A DNA stretch of 64,000 bases. Source: Glycomyces tenuis DSM 44171. GTDB taxonomy: Bacteria; Actinomycetota; Actinomycetes; Mycobacteriales; Micromonosporaceae. Shown piece after piece: positions 33,635 to 45,020 of this stretch (the first letter of the stretch is position 1; each line of letters begins with the position of its first letter). A program made the position numbers and the translations under genes. The stretch covers positions 112,114-176,113 of the forward strand of contig NZ_ATYW01000020.1 of assembly GCF_000427885.1 (NCBI RefSeq), in the 5' to 3' direction. Under the pieces are notes generated by a model. The model worked only from the letters and a program-made list of their open reading frames with translations, was not told where the DNA came from and did no database searches.

Positions 33635-34771
33635 TCATGCCGCCAGCTCGCCGTGGAGCTGGCGGGCGGCGACGAGCAGCGCGCCCTTGAGTTCGACGCC
33701 CTCCGCCGACTCGCCGCGCCGCGAGCGGAGCTCGCGCTCCAGGGCGTCCAGGACCTCGACTGGGGTGGCCGCGGCCGGATCGGTCTCGGCCACGATGTCG
33801 GGCCTGCCCGAGACCAGCCTGGCGACCCGCTCCTCGAGCGCGTCCGCCGCCGCGTCCAGCACGCCCGCGTACTGCGCGCTGAACGCCTCGTCCAGGGCCC
33901 GGTACGGCATGTCCTCGCGGCTGACGTGGTGCAGCGAGTTCGCGATGGTCTGGACGGCGTCGGTGGTGCGGCCCACCAGCTCGGCCGCGGCCCGGTAGCG
34001 GTCCGCGTCCCGCAGGTACCGGCTCCGCGGCCGGCGCGGATTCAGGCGCAGGCTCTCCCGCCCGCGCCGCAGCGCCCGCCCCAGCTCCCAGACGCGCTCG
34101 TCGAGCCGGTCGGCGCGCTCGACCCAGTCCCGCGTGTCGGCGGCGCCCCACTCGCCGCGGACGCCCTCGGCCATCTCGCGCAGCAGCCGCCCCTCCTCCT
34201 CGCCCACCCGGCGGGTCTCGTCCCCGGCGGCCCCGACCCGCACCGGCGGGAAGACCAGCAGGTTGACCGCGGCGCCGGTGAGGGCCCCGAGCGCCGTCTC
34301 GGCCAGGCGCGACAGGATGTACGGGCCGTCCAAGCCCCCGATCGTGACCATGAACAGCGCCGTGAACGGCACGTACATGCCCTGGTCGTCGAGACGCTTC
34401 CACTGGCCCGCCAGGACGGCGACCGGCACCAGGACGGCCAGCGCGAGCTCCGTGGTCGGCAGGGCGACGCCCGCCAGGTACGCCAGGACGACGCCGAGCG
34501 CCACGGACGCGACCTGCCGGCCCGCCGACAGCACCGACCAGTACACGGTGGTCCGCACCATGATCATGGCCGCCCACGGCGCCACGTACGGCATCGGCAG
34601 CCCCAGCGCGTGCGCGGCCAGCGTCCACGCCGCCACCGCGGCCAGCCCCGCCTTCAGCGCCTGCTTCGCGGTCTCGCGGGCGGCACTGCCGCTCCGGCCC
34701 ATGCCGCGCAGGAAACGACCCCCGTCCTCGGCGTCGCCGAGGACGCCGTCCCATACGGATCGAACACGCAT
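33635..34771 (-). CDS. FUSC/aromatic acid exporter family membrane protein
   Basis: 378 aa. N-terminal hydrophobic half with about six helices (QALKAGLAAVAAW, PWAAMIMVRTTVYWSV), then a long cytoplasmic helical domain. Fits the FUSC/DUF939 family of putative efflux proteins. ATG at 34771 is used; an internal ATG at 34702 is possible. Divergent from the oxidoreductase gene at 34870. Confidence 0.82.
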   Translation of the reverse strand: MRVRSVWDGVLGDAEDGGRFLRGMGRSGSAARETAKQALKAGLAAVAAWTLAAHALGLPMPYVAPWAAMIMVRTTVYWSVLSAGRQVASVALGVVLAYLAGVALPTTELALAVLVPVAVLAGQWKRLDDQGMYVPFTALFMVTIGGLDGPYILSRLAETALGALTGAAVNLLVFPPVRVGAAGDETRRVGEEEGRLLREMAEGVRGEWGAADTRDWVERADRLDERVWELGRALRRGRESLRLNPRRPRSRYLRDADRYRAAAELVGRTTDAVQTIANSLHHVSREDMPYRALDEAFSAQYAGVLDAAADALEERVARLVSGRPDIVAETDPAAATPVEVLDALERELRSRRGESAEGVELKGALLVAARQLHGELAA

Positions 34772-34869
34772 GCAAAATGGAGTACCCGACGGCGCGCGCC
34801 GGTATGCTCCGCCGCCGTCCGGCGCCCCGATCGGGTTTGTGATCGGGCACGGCAGGGAAATCGAACGCC

Positions 34870-36519
34870 GTGACACAGCGGGGGAGCGCCGCGTCCGTCG
34901 AGCCCGAGGCGGGGACGGGCGTCGAGACGGTCGACGCGGTCGTGATCGGCGCGGGACCGAACGGACTGGTGGCCGCCAACATCCTGGCCGCGCGGGGCTG
35001 GGAGGTGACCGTCCTGGAGGCCGCCGGCCGGCCCGGCGGCGCGGTGCGCACCGAGGAGGCCGCCGAACCGGGCTTCCGCGGCGACCTGTTCAGCGCCTTC
35101 TACCCGCTGGCCGCCGCCTCCCCGGTGATCGCCGAACTCGAACTGTGGCGCTGGGGGCTGCGGTGGCGGCGCGCGCCCGACGTGCTCGCGCACGTCCTGC
35201 CCGACGGCAGGGCCGCACTGCTGTCCTCGGACATCGAGGCGACCGCGGCCTCGCTGGCCGCTTTCGCCGGAGGCGACGCCGAGGCCTGGCGGGACGAGTA
35301 CGAGTGCTGGAGGCGCATCCGAAAACCGTTCATGAACCTGCTGCTGCGGCCCTTCCCGCCGGTCAAGGCCGCGAAGCGGCTGCTGCACACCCTCGGCGCC
35401 GCCGAGACCCTGCGGCTGGCGAGGACGATGATCCTGCCCGCCCGCCGCCTCGGCGCCGAGCGCTTCGCCGGTGAAGGCGCCCGCGCCCTCCTGGCCGGCA
35501 ACGCCATGCACAGCGGCATCGGCCCCGACCAGGCCGGCAGCGGATGCTTCGGCTGGCTGCTGTCCATGCTCGGCCAGGACCTCGGCTTCCCCGTCCCCGA
35601 AGGCGGAGCCGGGAGCCTCACCGACGCCCTGGTGGCCCGGCTCGAAGCCCACGGCGGCAGGGTCGACTGCCGCCGGCCGGTCGCGAAGGTCCTGCACGCG
35701 CGCGGGCGCGCCGTGGGCGTCCGCGACGCCGACGGCGAGGCGATCCACGCCCGCCGGGCCGTGCTCGCCGACGTCTCCGCTCCCGCCCTGTACCTCGACC
35801 TCGTCGGCGCCGAGCACCTGCCGCGACGGCTCCTCGACGATCTGGACGCCTTCGAGTGGGACCAGGCCACGCTCAAGGTCGACTGGACGCTCGACGCGCC
35901 GATCCCCTGGGAGGCCCCCGAGGCCGCCCGGGCCGGCACCGTCCACCTCGGCACCGGCGTCGACGGCCTGTCCAAGGCCGCCGTCGAACTGACCTGCGGC
36001 CGGACGCCGGACGAGCCGCTCCTGCTCATGGGGCAGATGAGCACCGCCGACCCGAGCCGCTCGCCCGAGGGCACCGAGACCGCCTGGGCCTACACCCGCC
36101 TCCCGCAGGGGCCGGACTGGACCGAGGAGGACAGCCGCCGCCTCGCCGACCGGATGCAGCGGACGATCGAGCGGTACGCGCCCGGCTTCACCGACCTGGT
36201 GCGCGAGCGGACCGTCGTCGGCCCCGCCGAGCTCGAGCGGATGGACCGCAACCTGGTCGGCGGTGCGATCAACGGCGGTTCGGCCGCGATCCACCAGCAG
36301 CTCGTGTTCCGCCCCGTCCCCGGCACGGGCAGGGCCGACACGGTGCTCGACCGGCTGTACCTGGCGAGCGCCTCGGCCCATCCGGGCGGCGCCGTCCACG
36401 GCGCGCCCGGCGCGAACGCCGCCCGGGCCGCGCTCGCCCGCGACGGCTGGGCCGGCGGCCCCTACCGCGCCGCCGTCGGCGCGTGCAACCGGGTGCTGTA
36501 CGGCCGCTCGATGCCGTGA
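34870..36519 (+). CDS. FAD/NAD(P)-dependent oxidoreductase, phytoene-desaturase-like
   Basis: 549 aa. N-terminal FAD motif VVIGAGPNGLVAANILAARG and RPGGAVRTEE as in CrtI/PYROXD2-type flavoproteins; C-terminal FAD segment ASAHPGGAVHGAPG. GTG start. No carotenoid genes are near, so a role in carotenoid desaturation is doubtful. Followed by an SRPBCC protein, perhaps its partner. Confidence 0.85.
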   Translation: MTQRGSAASVEPEAGTGVETVDAVVIGAGPNGLVAANILAARGWEVTVLEAAGRPGGAVRTEEAAEPGFRGDLFSAFYPLAAASPVIAELELWRWGLRWRRAPDVLAHVLPDGRAALLSSDIEATAASLAAFAGGDAEAWRDEYECWRRIRKPFMNLLLRPFPPVKAAKRLLHTLGAAETLRLARTMILPARRLGAERFAGEGARALLAGNAMHSGIGPDQAGSGCFGWLLSMLGQDLGFPVPEGGAGSLTDALVARLEAHGGRVDCRRPVAKVLHARGRAVGVRDADGEAIHARRAVLADVSAPALYLDLVGAEHLPRRLLDDLDAFEWDQATLKVDWTLDAPIPWEAPEAARAGTVHLGTGVDGLSKAAVELTCGRTPDEPLLLMGQMSTADPSRSPEGTETAWAYTRLPQGPDWTEEDSRRLADRMQRTIERYAPGFTDLVRERTVVGPAELERMDRNLVGGAINGGSAAIHQQLVFRPVPGTGRADTVLDRLYLASASAHPGGAVHGAPGANAARAALARDGWAGGPYRAAVGACNRVLYGRSMP

Positions 36520-36625
36520 CACGGCGTTTGCGCTGCCGCGCGGGGGGTATCTGGAGAGGCATGAGGACAGCACAGCGCCGGCGCCGGACAGGCGCGGCCG
36601 AATCCGGGAGCGGAGGCGGTGCCGT

Positions 36626-37105
36626 GTGAACGCCAGAACCGGAGCCGATGCGGCCATGGACATCCCCGCGCCCCGCGACGACGTCTTCGCGATCCTCGCC
36701 GACGGCTGGAACTACCCGAACTGGGTGGTCGGGGCCTCGCACGTCCGCGCCGTCGACGACGGCTGGCCCGAGCCGGGCACGAGGATCCACCACAGCATCG
36801 GGCCGTGGCCGGCGAACATCGCCGACGTCACCGAGGTCGCCGCGGCCGAACGGCCCCGACTGCTCGTGCTCGACGCCCGGATGTGGCCGGTCGGGGCGGC
36901 GCGCGTCCGCCTCGAACTGGAGGAGCTCGGTGAACGCGAGACCAGGATCGAGATGACCGAGCGGGCGGTGCGCGGACCGATCAGCCTGGTGCCGGGCGAG
37001 CTCCAGGCCCGCATCCTGGCCCCCAGGAACCGCGAGTCGCTCCGCCGCCTGGCCGACCTGGCGGTGGGCAGGAGCTCCGGCGTCGGACCCGGCGACTCCC
37101 GCTAG
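36626..37105 (+). CDS. SRPBCC (START-like) family protein
   Basis: 159 aa, begins AAMDIPAPRDDVFAILAD, the usual start of polyketide-cyclase/dehydrase-type SRPBCC folds, which bind hydrophobic ligands. GTG at 36626 with GGAGG 9 bp upstream. Lies 106 bp after the oxidoreductase gene. Confidence 0.8.
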   Translation: MNARTGADAAMDIPAPRDDVFAILADGWNYPNWVVGASHVRAVDDGWPEPGTRIHHSIGPWPANIADVTEVAAAERPRLLVLDARMWPVGAARVRLELEELGERETRIEMTERAVRGPISLVPGELQARILAPRNRESLRRLADLAVGRSSGVGPGDSR

Positions 37106-37206
37106 CGCCGCCGCCGAGTCGATTCTGGAAGGAGCGATGAATTCGGCGGGCGGACCTCGTCATCACGGGTACGACATTCCAATCCCCCGGAAGGAAACGA
37201 CCCGAT

Positions 37207-37635
37207 ATGAGCACCGACACCCCCGCCCCCGAGAACACCACCGCCGGAGCCCGGCCCGGGCGCGCCCTCAACATCACACTGTGGATTCTGCAGGGCGTCC
37301 TCGGCGCGTTCTTCGTCATCGCCTCGGCGGCGCCGAAGCTGTTCGGCCAGTCCGACGCGGTCGAGGGCTTCGAGGTTCTCGGCGCCGGCGACTGGTTCAG
37401 GATCCTCATCGGCGTCCTCGAACTCGCCGGAGGCATCGGCCTGGTCGTCCCGCGCCTCTCCGGCCTGGCCGCGATCGGCCTCGGCCTGCTGATGATCGGC
37501 GCGGCCTACACCAACGCGTTCATCGTGGACGGGTACTGGCCCGTCGCCACGCCCCTGATCCTGCTCGTGATCGTCGCCTTCATCGCCTGGGGCCGCCGCG
37601 GTGAGACCCGCCGCCTCTTCACCAGGGAAGGCTGA
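37207..37635 (+). CDS. DoxX-family membrane protein
   Basis: 142 aa, four membrane helices (about 23-45, 65-85, 87-105, 110-128). DoxX-like signature FFVIASAAPKLFG and LELAGGIGLV. Function in bacteria is poorly known; some act in redox stress. GGAAGGAAA precedes the ATG. Ends 6 bp before a strong terminator. Confidence 0.82.
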   Translation: MSTDTPAPENTTAGARPGRALNITLWILQGVLGAFFVIASAAPKLFGQSDAVEGFEVLGAGDWFRILIGVLELAGGIGLVVPRLSGLAAIGLGLLMIGAAYTNAFIVDGYWPVATPLILLVIVAFIAWGRRGETRRLFTREG

Positions 37636-37641
37636 CGCCCG

Positions 37642-37688
37642 CCCGGGGGAGCCTCCCGCCGGCGGTTCCGGCGGGAGGCTCCCCCGGG
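37642..37688. terminator. Perfect 21-bp stem terminator
   Basis: Arms 37642-37662 and 37668-37688 are perfectly complementary over 21 bp with a 5-nt loop (CGGTT). Lies 6 bp after the DoxX stop. No U-tract; strength comes from the GC stem. Confidence 0.8.
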
Positions 37689-37735
37689 TGCGCGTTCCGG
37701 CGGTGTTCCCGCTGGACCGGCCGGTTGTCGGTGCG

Positions 37736-37756
37736 ATGTGGCATCATTCGCCACAT
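37736..37756. promoter_or_regulatory. Inverted repeat overlapping AraC-type start codon
   Basis: ATGTGGC/GCCACAT, perfect 7-bp arms with a 7-bp centre; the right arm includes the first two bases of the ATG at 37755. Candidate autoregulatory operator or translational hairpin. Confidence 0.5.
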
Positions 37757-38198
37757 GACCAGGAGAGCCGCCGAGGAGCAGTACCTGCTCGATCTGGCGC
37801 GGCTGCGCCGCGTCCGCGACCGGATCGACCGGGAGTACGCGCAGCCGCTGGACGTCGAAGCCCTCGCCCGCGGCGTCCACATGTCGGCCGGGCACCTCAG
37901 CCGCGAGTTCAAGCGGGCCTACGGCGAGTCCCCGTACTCCTATCTGATGACGCGGCGAATCGAGCGCGCGATGTCGCTGCTGCGCCGCGGCGACCTCAGC
38001 GTCACCGAGGTCTGCTTCACCGTCGGCTGCTCCTCGCTCGGCACCTTCAGCACGCGCTTCACCGAACTGGTCGGGATGCCGCCCAGCGAGTACAGGCTCA
38101 GGGAGGCGGACGCGACGGACGGGATGCCCACGGTGGTGTCGAAGTACGTCACCAGACCGGTCAGGAATCGAGAAGCCCCGGCCCGGAACCGCAATTAG
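37755..38198 (+). CDS. AraC-type transcriptional regulator (HTH only)
   Basis: 147 aa, essentially a lone AraC DNA-binding domain with both helix-turn-helix units (LDVEALARGVHMSAGHLSREF; LSVTEVCFTVGCSSLGTF). No ligand domain. ATG at 37755. Followed 10 bp later by the VOC gene, a common pair in actinomycetes, suggesting local control. Confidence 0.88.
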   Translation: MTRRAAEEQYLLDLARLRRVRDRIDREYAQPLDVEALARGVHMSAGHLSREFKRAYGESPYSYLMTRRIERAMSLLRRGDLSVTEVCFTVGCSSLGTFSTRFTELVGMPPSEYRLREADATDGMPTVVSKYVTRPVRNREAPARNRN

Positions 38199-38201
38199 GG
38201 T
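38196..38201 (+). promoter_or_regulatory. -10 box overlapping AraC stop codon
   Basis: TAGGGT, whose TAG is the AraC stop, ends 7 bp before the VOC ATG, and no ribosome site is seen. Suggests a leaderless second transcript; could be chance. Confidence 0.3.
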
Positions 38202-38208
38202 TGCGTCC

Positions 38209-38619
38209 ATGGACATCACGATTCACAACACCTTCCTCCCGCAGGACGACCCGGAGGCCGCACTGGCCTTCTACCGCGACACCCTCGGCTTCGAGCTGCG
38301 CAACGACGTCGGCTACGACGGGATGCGCTGGCTCACGGTCGGCCCTCCCGGCCAGCCGGGCACGTCCATCGTGCTGCACCCGCCCGCCGCGGACCCCGGC
38401 GTCACCGACGAGGAGCGCCGTACCATCGCCGAGATGATGGCCAAGGGCACCTACGCCTCGGTCGTCCTTGCCGCCGCGGACGTCGACGGCGTGTTCGACC
38501 AGGTGCAGGCCAGCGGCGCCGAAGTCGTCCAGGAGCCGATCGACCAGCCGTACGGGGTGCGCGACTGCGCCTTCCGCGACCCGGCCGGCAACATGGTCCG
38601 CATCCAGGAGCGAAGCTGA
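38209..38619 (+). CDS. VOC (glyoxalase/bleomycin-resistance fold) protein
   Basis: 136 aa. Two beta-alpha-beta-beta-beta repeats, with DPEAALAFYRDTLGFELRND and CAFRDPAGNMVRI typical of the superfamily. Members are metal-dependent lyases, dioxygenases or drug-binding proteins. Flanked by an AraC regulator and a UvrA-like resistance protein, so a role in xenobiotic protection is plausible. Confidence 0.85.
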   Translation: MDITIHNTFLPQDDPEAALAFYRDTLGFELRNDVGYDGMRWLTVGPPGQPGTSIVLHPPAADPGVTDEERRTIAEMMAKGTYASVVLAAADVDGVFDQVQASGAEVVQEPIDQPYGVRDCAFRDPAGNMVRIQERS

Positions 38620-38717
38620 ACCCGCCGCCGTCCCGCGACCGCTGGACGGCGCACCGAACGACCCCGCCGGCGGCCGAGGAGCGGCCGTCGGCGCCGACCC
38701 CGACAGATGGAGAGACG

Positions 38718-41090
<2,373 letters not shown>

Positions 41091-41106
41091 GGGCGCCCGC
41101 GCGGCG

Positions 41107-41135
41107 GGGCCGCGGCGCTCCGAGCGCCGCGGCCC
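41107..41135. terminator. Bidirectional terminator between UvrA-like and ROK genes
   Basis: Perfect 13-bp arms 41107-41119 and 41123-41135 with a 3-nt loop CCG. Sits between convergent genes; the right arm touches the ROK stop codon. Confidence 0.75.
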
Positions 41136-42331
41136 TACCGCAGGAGCGCGTCGACGCGGTCGGGGTCCAGGGCGTGCTCGATGACCATCACGCCCGCCCC
41201 GATCGCGCCGCTGGTCTCGCCGGTGCGCGCCGCGGCGATCCGCAGGTGCCTGGTCGCCAGCGGCAGTGAGCGCTGGTAGATGACCTCGCGCACCCCGGCG
41301 ATCAGGTGGTCGCCGGCCAGGGCGAGGGAGCCGCCGATGACGATGATGGACGGGTTGAAGAAGTTGACGGCCCCGGCCAGGACCTCGCCGATGTCGCGCC
41401 CGGCCTGCCGGACGAGCCGCAGCGCCGGGACCGAGCCGGCGCGGGCGAGCCCGACCACGTCGAGCGAGCCGCTCGCCTCGACGCCCTGCTCGGTGAGCTT
41501 CGCGGCGATGGCCGCGCCCGAGGCCACGGCCTCGAGGCAGCCGGTGTTGCCGCAGCGGCACAGCGCCTCGTCGGCGCCGGAGACCTTGATGTGCCCCATG
41601 TCCCCGGCCGCGCCCTGCGCGCCCCGGTAGACCCGGCCCTCGGCGATGATGCCGCAGCCGATGCCGGTGGCGGCCTTGATGAACAGCAGGTGCTCCGAGT
41701 CGGGCCAGGCGCTGAAGTGCTCGCCGAGGGCCATGATGTTCACGTCGTTGTCGACCAGGACCGGGACGTCCCAGCGGCGCCTCACGTAGTCGGGCACGTC
41801 GAAGCCGTCCCAGCCGGGCATGATCGGCGGGTTGACGGCGCGGCCGGTGGAGTGCTCGACGGGCCCCGGCAGGCCGATGCCGACGCCGAGCAGGTCGGTC
41901 TCGGGCCGCCCGACCTCGTCGAGGAGCTTGTGCCCCCGCTCGACCACCCAGTCCAGGACCGGCTCGGGGCCGAGCGCGATGTCGAGGTCGGCGTTGGCGC
42001 CGGCCAGGACCTTCCCGGCCAGGTCGGTGACGGCGAGTCTGGCGTGGGTGGCGCCCAGGTCGGCGCCGAGGGTGATGCGGGCGGCCGGGTTGAACGCGAA
42101 GGTCGCCGGGGGCCGCCCGCCGGTGGAGGCGGTCTCGCCGGTGGGCGCGATGAGACCGGCGGCCAGGAGCGCGTCGATGCGGCCGGCGACCGTCGAGCGG
42201 GCCAGGCCGGTCAGCGTGGACAGCTCCGAGCGCGTCCTGGGCACGCCGTCGCGCAGCATCGGGAGCAGCGTGCCCGCTCCGGCCGGGGTCGTGGCGGCCG
42301 GGCGGCGCGGTTCGGCGGAATCATCTGTCAC
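41135..42331 (-). CDS. ROK-family transcriptional regulator
   Basis: 398 aa. Winged helix at about 28-75 (SELSTLTGLARSTVAGRID) and ROK domain with GADLGATHARLAVTDL and the zinc motif CRCGNTGC after GDMGHI. GTG start at 42331 without a ribosome site. Divergent from the sugar operon starting at 42439 and probably its repressor. Confidence 0.88.
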   Translation of the reverse strand: MTDDSAEPRRPAATTPAGAGTLLPMLRDGVPRTRSELSTLTGLARSTVAGRIDALLAAGLIAPTGETASTGGRPPATFAFNPAARITLGADLGATHARLAVTDLAGKVLAGANADLDIALGPEPVLDWVVERGHKLLDEVGRPETDLLGVGIGLPGPVEHSTGRAVNPPIMPGWDGFDVPDYVRRRWDVPVLVDNDVNIMALGEHFSAWPDSEHLLFIKAATGIGCGIIAEGRVYRGAQGAAGDMGHIKVSGADEALCRCGNTGCLEAVASGAAIAAKLTEQGVEASGSLDVVGLARAGSVPALRLVRQAGRDIGEVLAGAVNFFNPSIIVIGGSLALAGDHLIAGVREVIYQRSLPLATRHLRIAAARTGETSGAIGAGVMVIEHALDPDRVDALLR

Positions 42332-42402
42332 AGCACTAGTGAATCACATGGAGTGTGTCGGCGATTTGACGTAACTATTCCATAACATCGCACAACTTTT
42401 GC

Positions 42403-42432
42403 TTGCTTGATGTCATAAGTCGGCCCTAGGCT
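42403..42432 (+). promoter_or_regulatory. Promoter of the sugar operon, leaderless
   Basis: TTGCTT (42403-42408), 18-bp spacer, TAGGCT (42427-42432). The ATG at 42439 begins 7 bp after the -10, so the mRNA should start at the start codon. An imperfect inverted repeat (CATAACATC / GATGTCATA) flanks the -35 and may be the ROK operator; CACTAGTG at 42334-42341 is a second palindrome beside the ROK start. Confidence 0.6.
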
Positions 42433-42438
42433 CACCGT

Positions 42439-43536
42439 ATGGCTCCAGTCACAATAACCAGGCCGACGACGTACCGGGCCGCCATCATCGGCACCGGCTT
42501 CATGGGGCGGGTCCACTCCCACGCCATCGCCGTCGCCGGGGGCGAAGTGGCCGGCATCGCCGGGTCGAGCCCCGAGCGGGCCCGCGAGGCCGCCGACTCG
42601 CTCCGGGCCGCCGAGGTCTTCGACGACACCGACGAGCTCATCGCCGCCGCCGACGTCGTCCACATCTGCACCCCCAACCACCTCCACGCCCCCCTCGCCC
42701 TCGCCGCGATCGCCGCCGGCAAGCACGTGGTGTGCGAGAAGCCCCTCGCCACCGACGCCGCCACCGCCCAGGCCATGACCGAGGCCGCCCGCGAGGCCGG
42801 CGTGGTCGCCTCGGTGCCCTTCGTCTACCGCTTCCACCCCATGGTCCGCGAGGCCCGCGCCCGTGTCGCCGCCGGCGAGGTCGGCCGCCTCACCCTCGCC
42901 CACGGCTCCTACCTCCAGGACTGGCTGCTGCGGCCCGAGGACGACAACTGGCGCGTCGACGCCGACAAGGGCGGGGCCCTGAGGGCCTTCGGCGACATCG
43001 GCTCCCACTGGTGCGACCTGCTCGAGTTCGTCACCGGCGACCGCATCACCGCCGTCTCGGCCCAACTGGCCAAGGCCAACGCCACCCGCGGCGGACGCGA
43101 GGTCGCCACCGAGGACATCGTCACCCTCCAGTTCGTCACCGACGGCGGCATGGTCGGATCCACAGTGGTCAGCCAAGTCTCGGCCGGCCGCAAGAACCGC
43201 CTCTTCCTCGAGGTCTCCGGCTCGCGCGCCACCGTCGCCTTCGACCAGGAGCAGCCCGAGACGCTGTGGCTCGGCGGCCGCGACGGCAGCGCCGTCCTCG
43301 TCCGCGACCCCGAGACCCTCAGCCCCGACGCCGCCCGCCTCGCCCGCGTCCCCGCCGGACACGCCCAGGGCTACCAGGACTGCTTCAACGACTTCGTCGC
43401 CGACACCCGCGCCGCCATCGCCGGCGAGACGCCCGAAGGGCTCCCCGTCTTCGCCGACGGCCTGCGCGCCGCCCGCATCGCCGAGGCCGTCGCCGCCTCC
43501 GCGGACCGCCGGGACTGGGTGGAGGTGGCCGCATGA
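42439..43536 (+). CDS. Gfo/Idh/MocA-family oxidoreductase
   Basis: 365 aa. N-terminal NAD(P)-binding motif IIGTGFMGRVHSHA, the conserved CEKPLA, and a C-terminal alpha/beta domain with DIGSHWCDLLEF. Oxidises a sugar or cyclitol; substrate unknown. First gene of an operon with an importer and two isomerases. ATG at 42439 is probably used on a leaderless mRNA. Confidence 0.9.
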   Translation: MAPVTITRPTTYRAAIIGTGFMGRVHSHAIAVAGGEVAGIAGSSPERAREAADSLRAAEVFDDTDELIAAADVVHICTPNHLHAPLALAAIAAGKHVVCEKPLATDAATAQAMTEAAREAGVVASVPFVYRFHPMVREARARVAAGEVGRLTLAHGSYLQDWLLRPEDDNWRVDADKGGALRAFGDIGSHWCDLLEFVTGDRITAVSAQLAKANATRGGREVATEDIVTLQFVTDGGMVGSTVVSQVSAGRKNRLFLEVSGSRATVAFDQEQPETLWLGGRDGSAVLVRDPETLSPDAARLARVPAGHAQGYQDCFNDFVADTRAAIAGETPEGLPVFADGLRAARIAEAVAASADRRDWVEVAA

Positions 43537-45020
43537 GCCAGGCCCCGGTGCTCGCCATGCGCGGCATCGACAAGTCCTTCCTCGGCGTCCCGGTGCTCCG
43601 CTCGGTGGACCTCGTGATCGAGCCGGGAGAGGTCCACGCCGTGGTGGGGGAGAACGGCGCCGGCAAGTCCACCTTGATGAAGATCCTCGCCGGCGTCCAC
43701 ACCGCCGACGCCGGCACCATCGAGCTGGGCGGCCGCGCCGTCTCCTTCACCCACCCCCTCCAGGCCCAGCACGCCGGGGTCGCCACCGTCTTCCAGGAGT
43801 TCAACCTCCTGCCCGAGCTCAGCGTCGCCGAGAACATCCACCTCGGGCGCGAGCCGAGGAGACGCGGCCTGATCGACCGCCGCGCCATGGCCGAGCGCAC
43901 CGCCGCGCTCCTGTCCGACCTCGGCGTCGACGACCTCGCCCCCGCCGCGAAGGCCAAGACGCTCTCGGTCCCCCGCCAGCAGATCGTCGAGATCGCCAAG
44001 GCCATGTCCCAGGGCGCCGACCTCATCTGCATGGACGAGCCCACCGCCGCCCTGGCCGACGCCGAGGTCGAACTGCTCTACCGCCTCGTCGAGCGCCTCC
44101 GCGACAAGGGCGTGTCGGTCCTGTACGTCTCCCACCGGCTCCGCGAGATCTTCGACCTGTGCGACCGCATCACCGTCCTCAAGGACGGCGAGCGCGTCAC
44201 CACCGTCGACACCGCCGACATCACCCCCGACGAACTGGTCACCGCCATGGTCGGCCGCCGGATCGAGGCCGTCTTCCCCGAACCGCTGCCCGGCACCGAG
44301 ACCGGCGAGGTCCGCCTCGCCGTCACCGGCGGCGGCAACGCCCAGATCGACGGCATCGACCTCGAGGTCCGCGCCGGCGAGATCGTCGGCCTCGCCGGGC
44401 TCCAGGGCTCGGGCCGCACCGAGATCGCCGAGGCGGTCTTCGGCATCGAACCCTTCACCCGCGGCACCGTCGCGGTCGACGGCGAGACCCGGCGGATCAC
44501 CGGGCCCCGCAAGGCCATCGCCGCCGGGATCGCCCTGGTCACCGAGGACCGCAAAGCCCAGGGCCTGGCCCTGAACCAGTCGGTCGGGGCCAACGCGCGC
44601 ATGGTCCTCGACGCCAACGCCCGCGTCCACTCCCGCGCCCGGCTGGCCCGCATCAGCGGCATCCTCTCCAGTCTCGACCTCGTCTCCCGAGGCGAGGACC
44701 AGGAGGTCCAGTACCTCTCGGGCGGCAACCAGCAGAAGGTCGTCGTCGCCAAATGGCTCGCCGCCGAACCCGGCGTCATCGTCCTCGACGAGCCGACCCG
44801 CGGCATCGACGTCGGCGCCAAGCACAAGCTGTACGCCGTCATCCGCTCCCTCGCCGCCGAAGGCCTGGCCGTCCTGCTCATCACCTCCGAACTGATCGAG
44901 GTCATCGGCCTGGCCGACCGCATCGTGGTCCTCCACGACGGCCGCATCGCCGGGGAGCTGCCCGGCGGCGCCACCGAGCAGCAGGTGATGGCCTACGCGA
45001 CCGGACGGAGCCCCGCATGA
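43533..45020 (+). CDS. Sugar ABC transporter ATPase, RbsA/MglA type (two ATP domains)
   Basis: 495 aa with two ATPase modules. First: Walker A GENGAGKST, Walker B LICMDEPTAAL. Second: GLQGSGRTE, signature LSGGNQQK, Walker B IVLDEPTRGID. This is the CUT2 pattern. ATG overlaps the dehydrogenase stop by 4 bp. Confidence 0.93.
   Translation: MSQAPVLAMRGIDKSFLGVPVLRSVDLVIEPGEVHAVVGENGAGKSTLMKILAGVHTADAGTIELGGRAVSFTHPLQAQHAGVATVFQEFNLLPELSVAENIHLGREPRRRGLIDRRAMAERTAALLSDLGVDDLAPAAKAKTLSVPRQQIVEIAKAMSQGADLICMDEPTAALADAEVELLYRLVERLRDKGVSVLYVSHRLREIFDLCDRITVLKDGERVTTVDTADITPDELVTAMVGRRIEAVFPEPLPGTETGEVRLAVTGGGNAQIDGIDLEVRAGEIVGLAGLQGSGRTEIAEAVFGIEPFTRGTVAVDGETRRITGPRKAIAAGIALVTEDRKAQGLALNQSVGANARMVLDANARVHSRARLARISGILSSLDLVSRGEDQEVQYLSGGNQQKVVVAKWLAAEPGVIVLDEPTRGIDVGAKHKLYAVIRSLAAEGLAVLLITSELIEVIGLADRIVVLHDGRIAGELPGGATEQQVMAYATGRSPA

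Noticed and set aside
38660..38700. CGGCCG repeats upstream of the second UvrA-like gene
   Set aside because: Short self-complementary GC motifs are frequent at this base composition; no promoter is attached.
43371..44936. Acidic glycine-rich minus-strand frame opposite the sugar ATPase gene
   Set aside because: Mirror of a real ABC ATPase gene; composition is an artefact of GC-rich codons.
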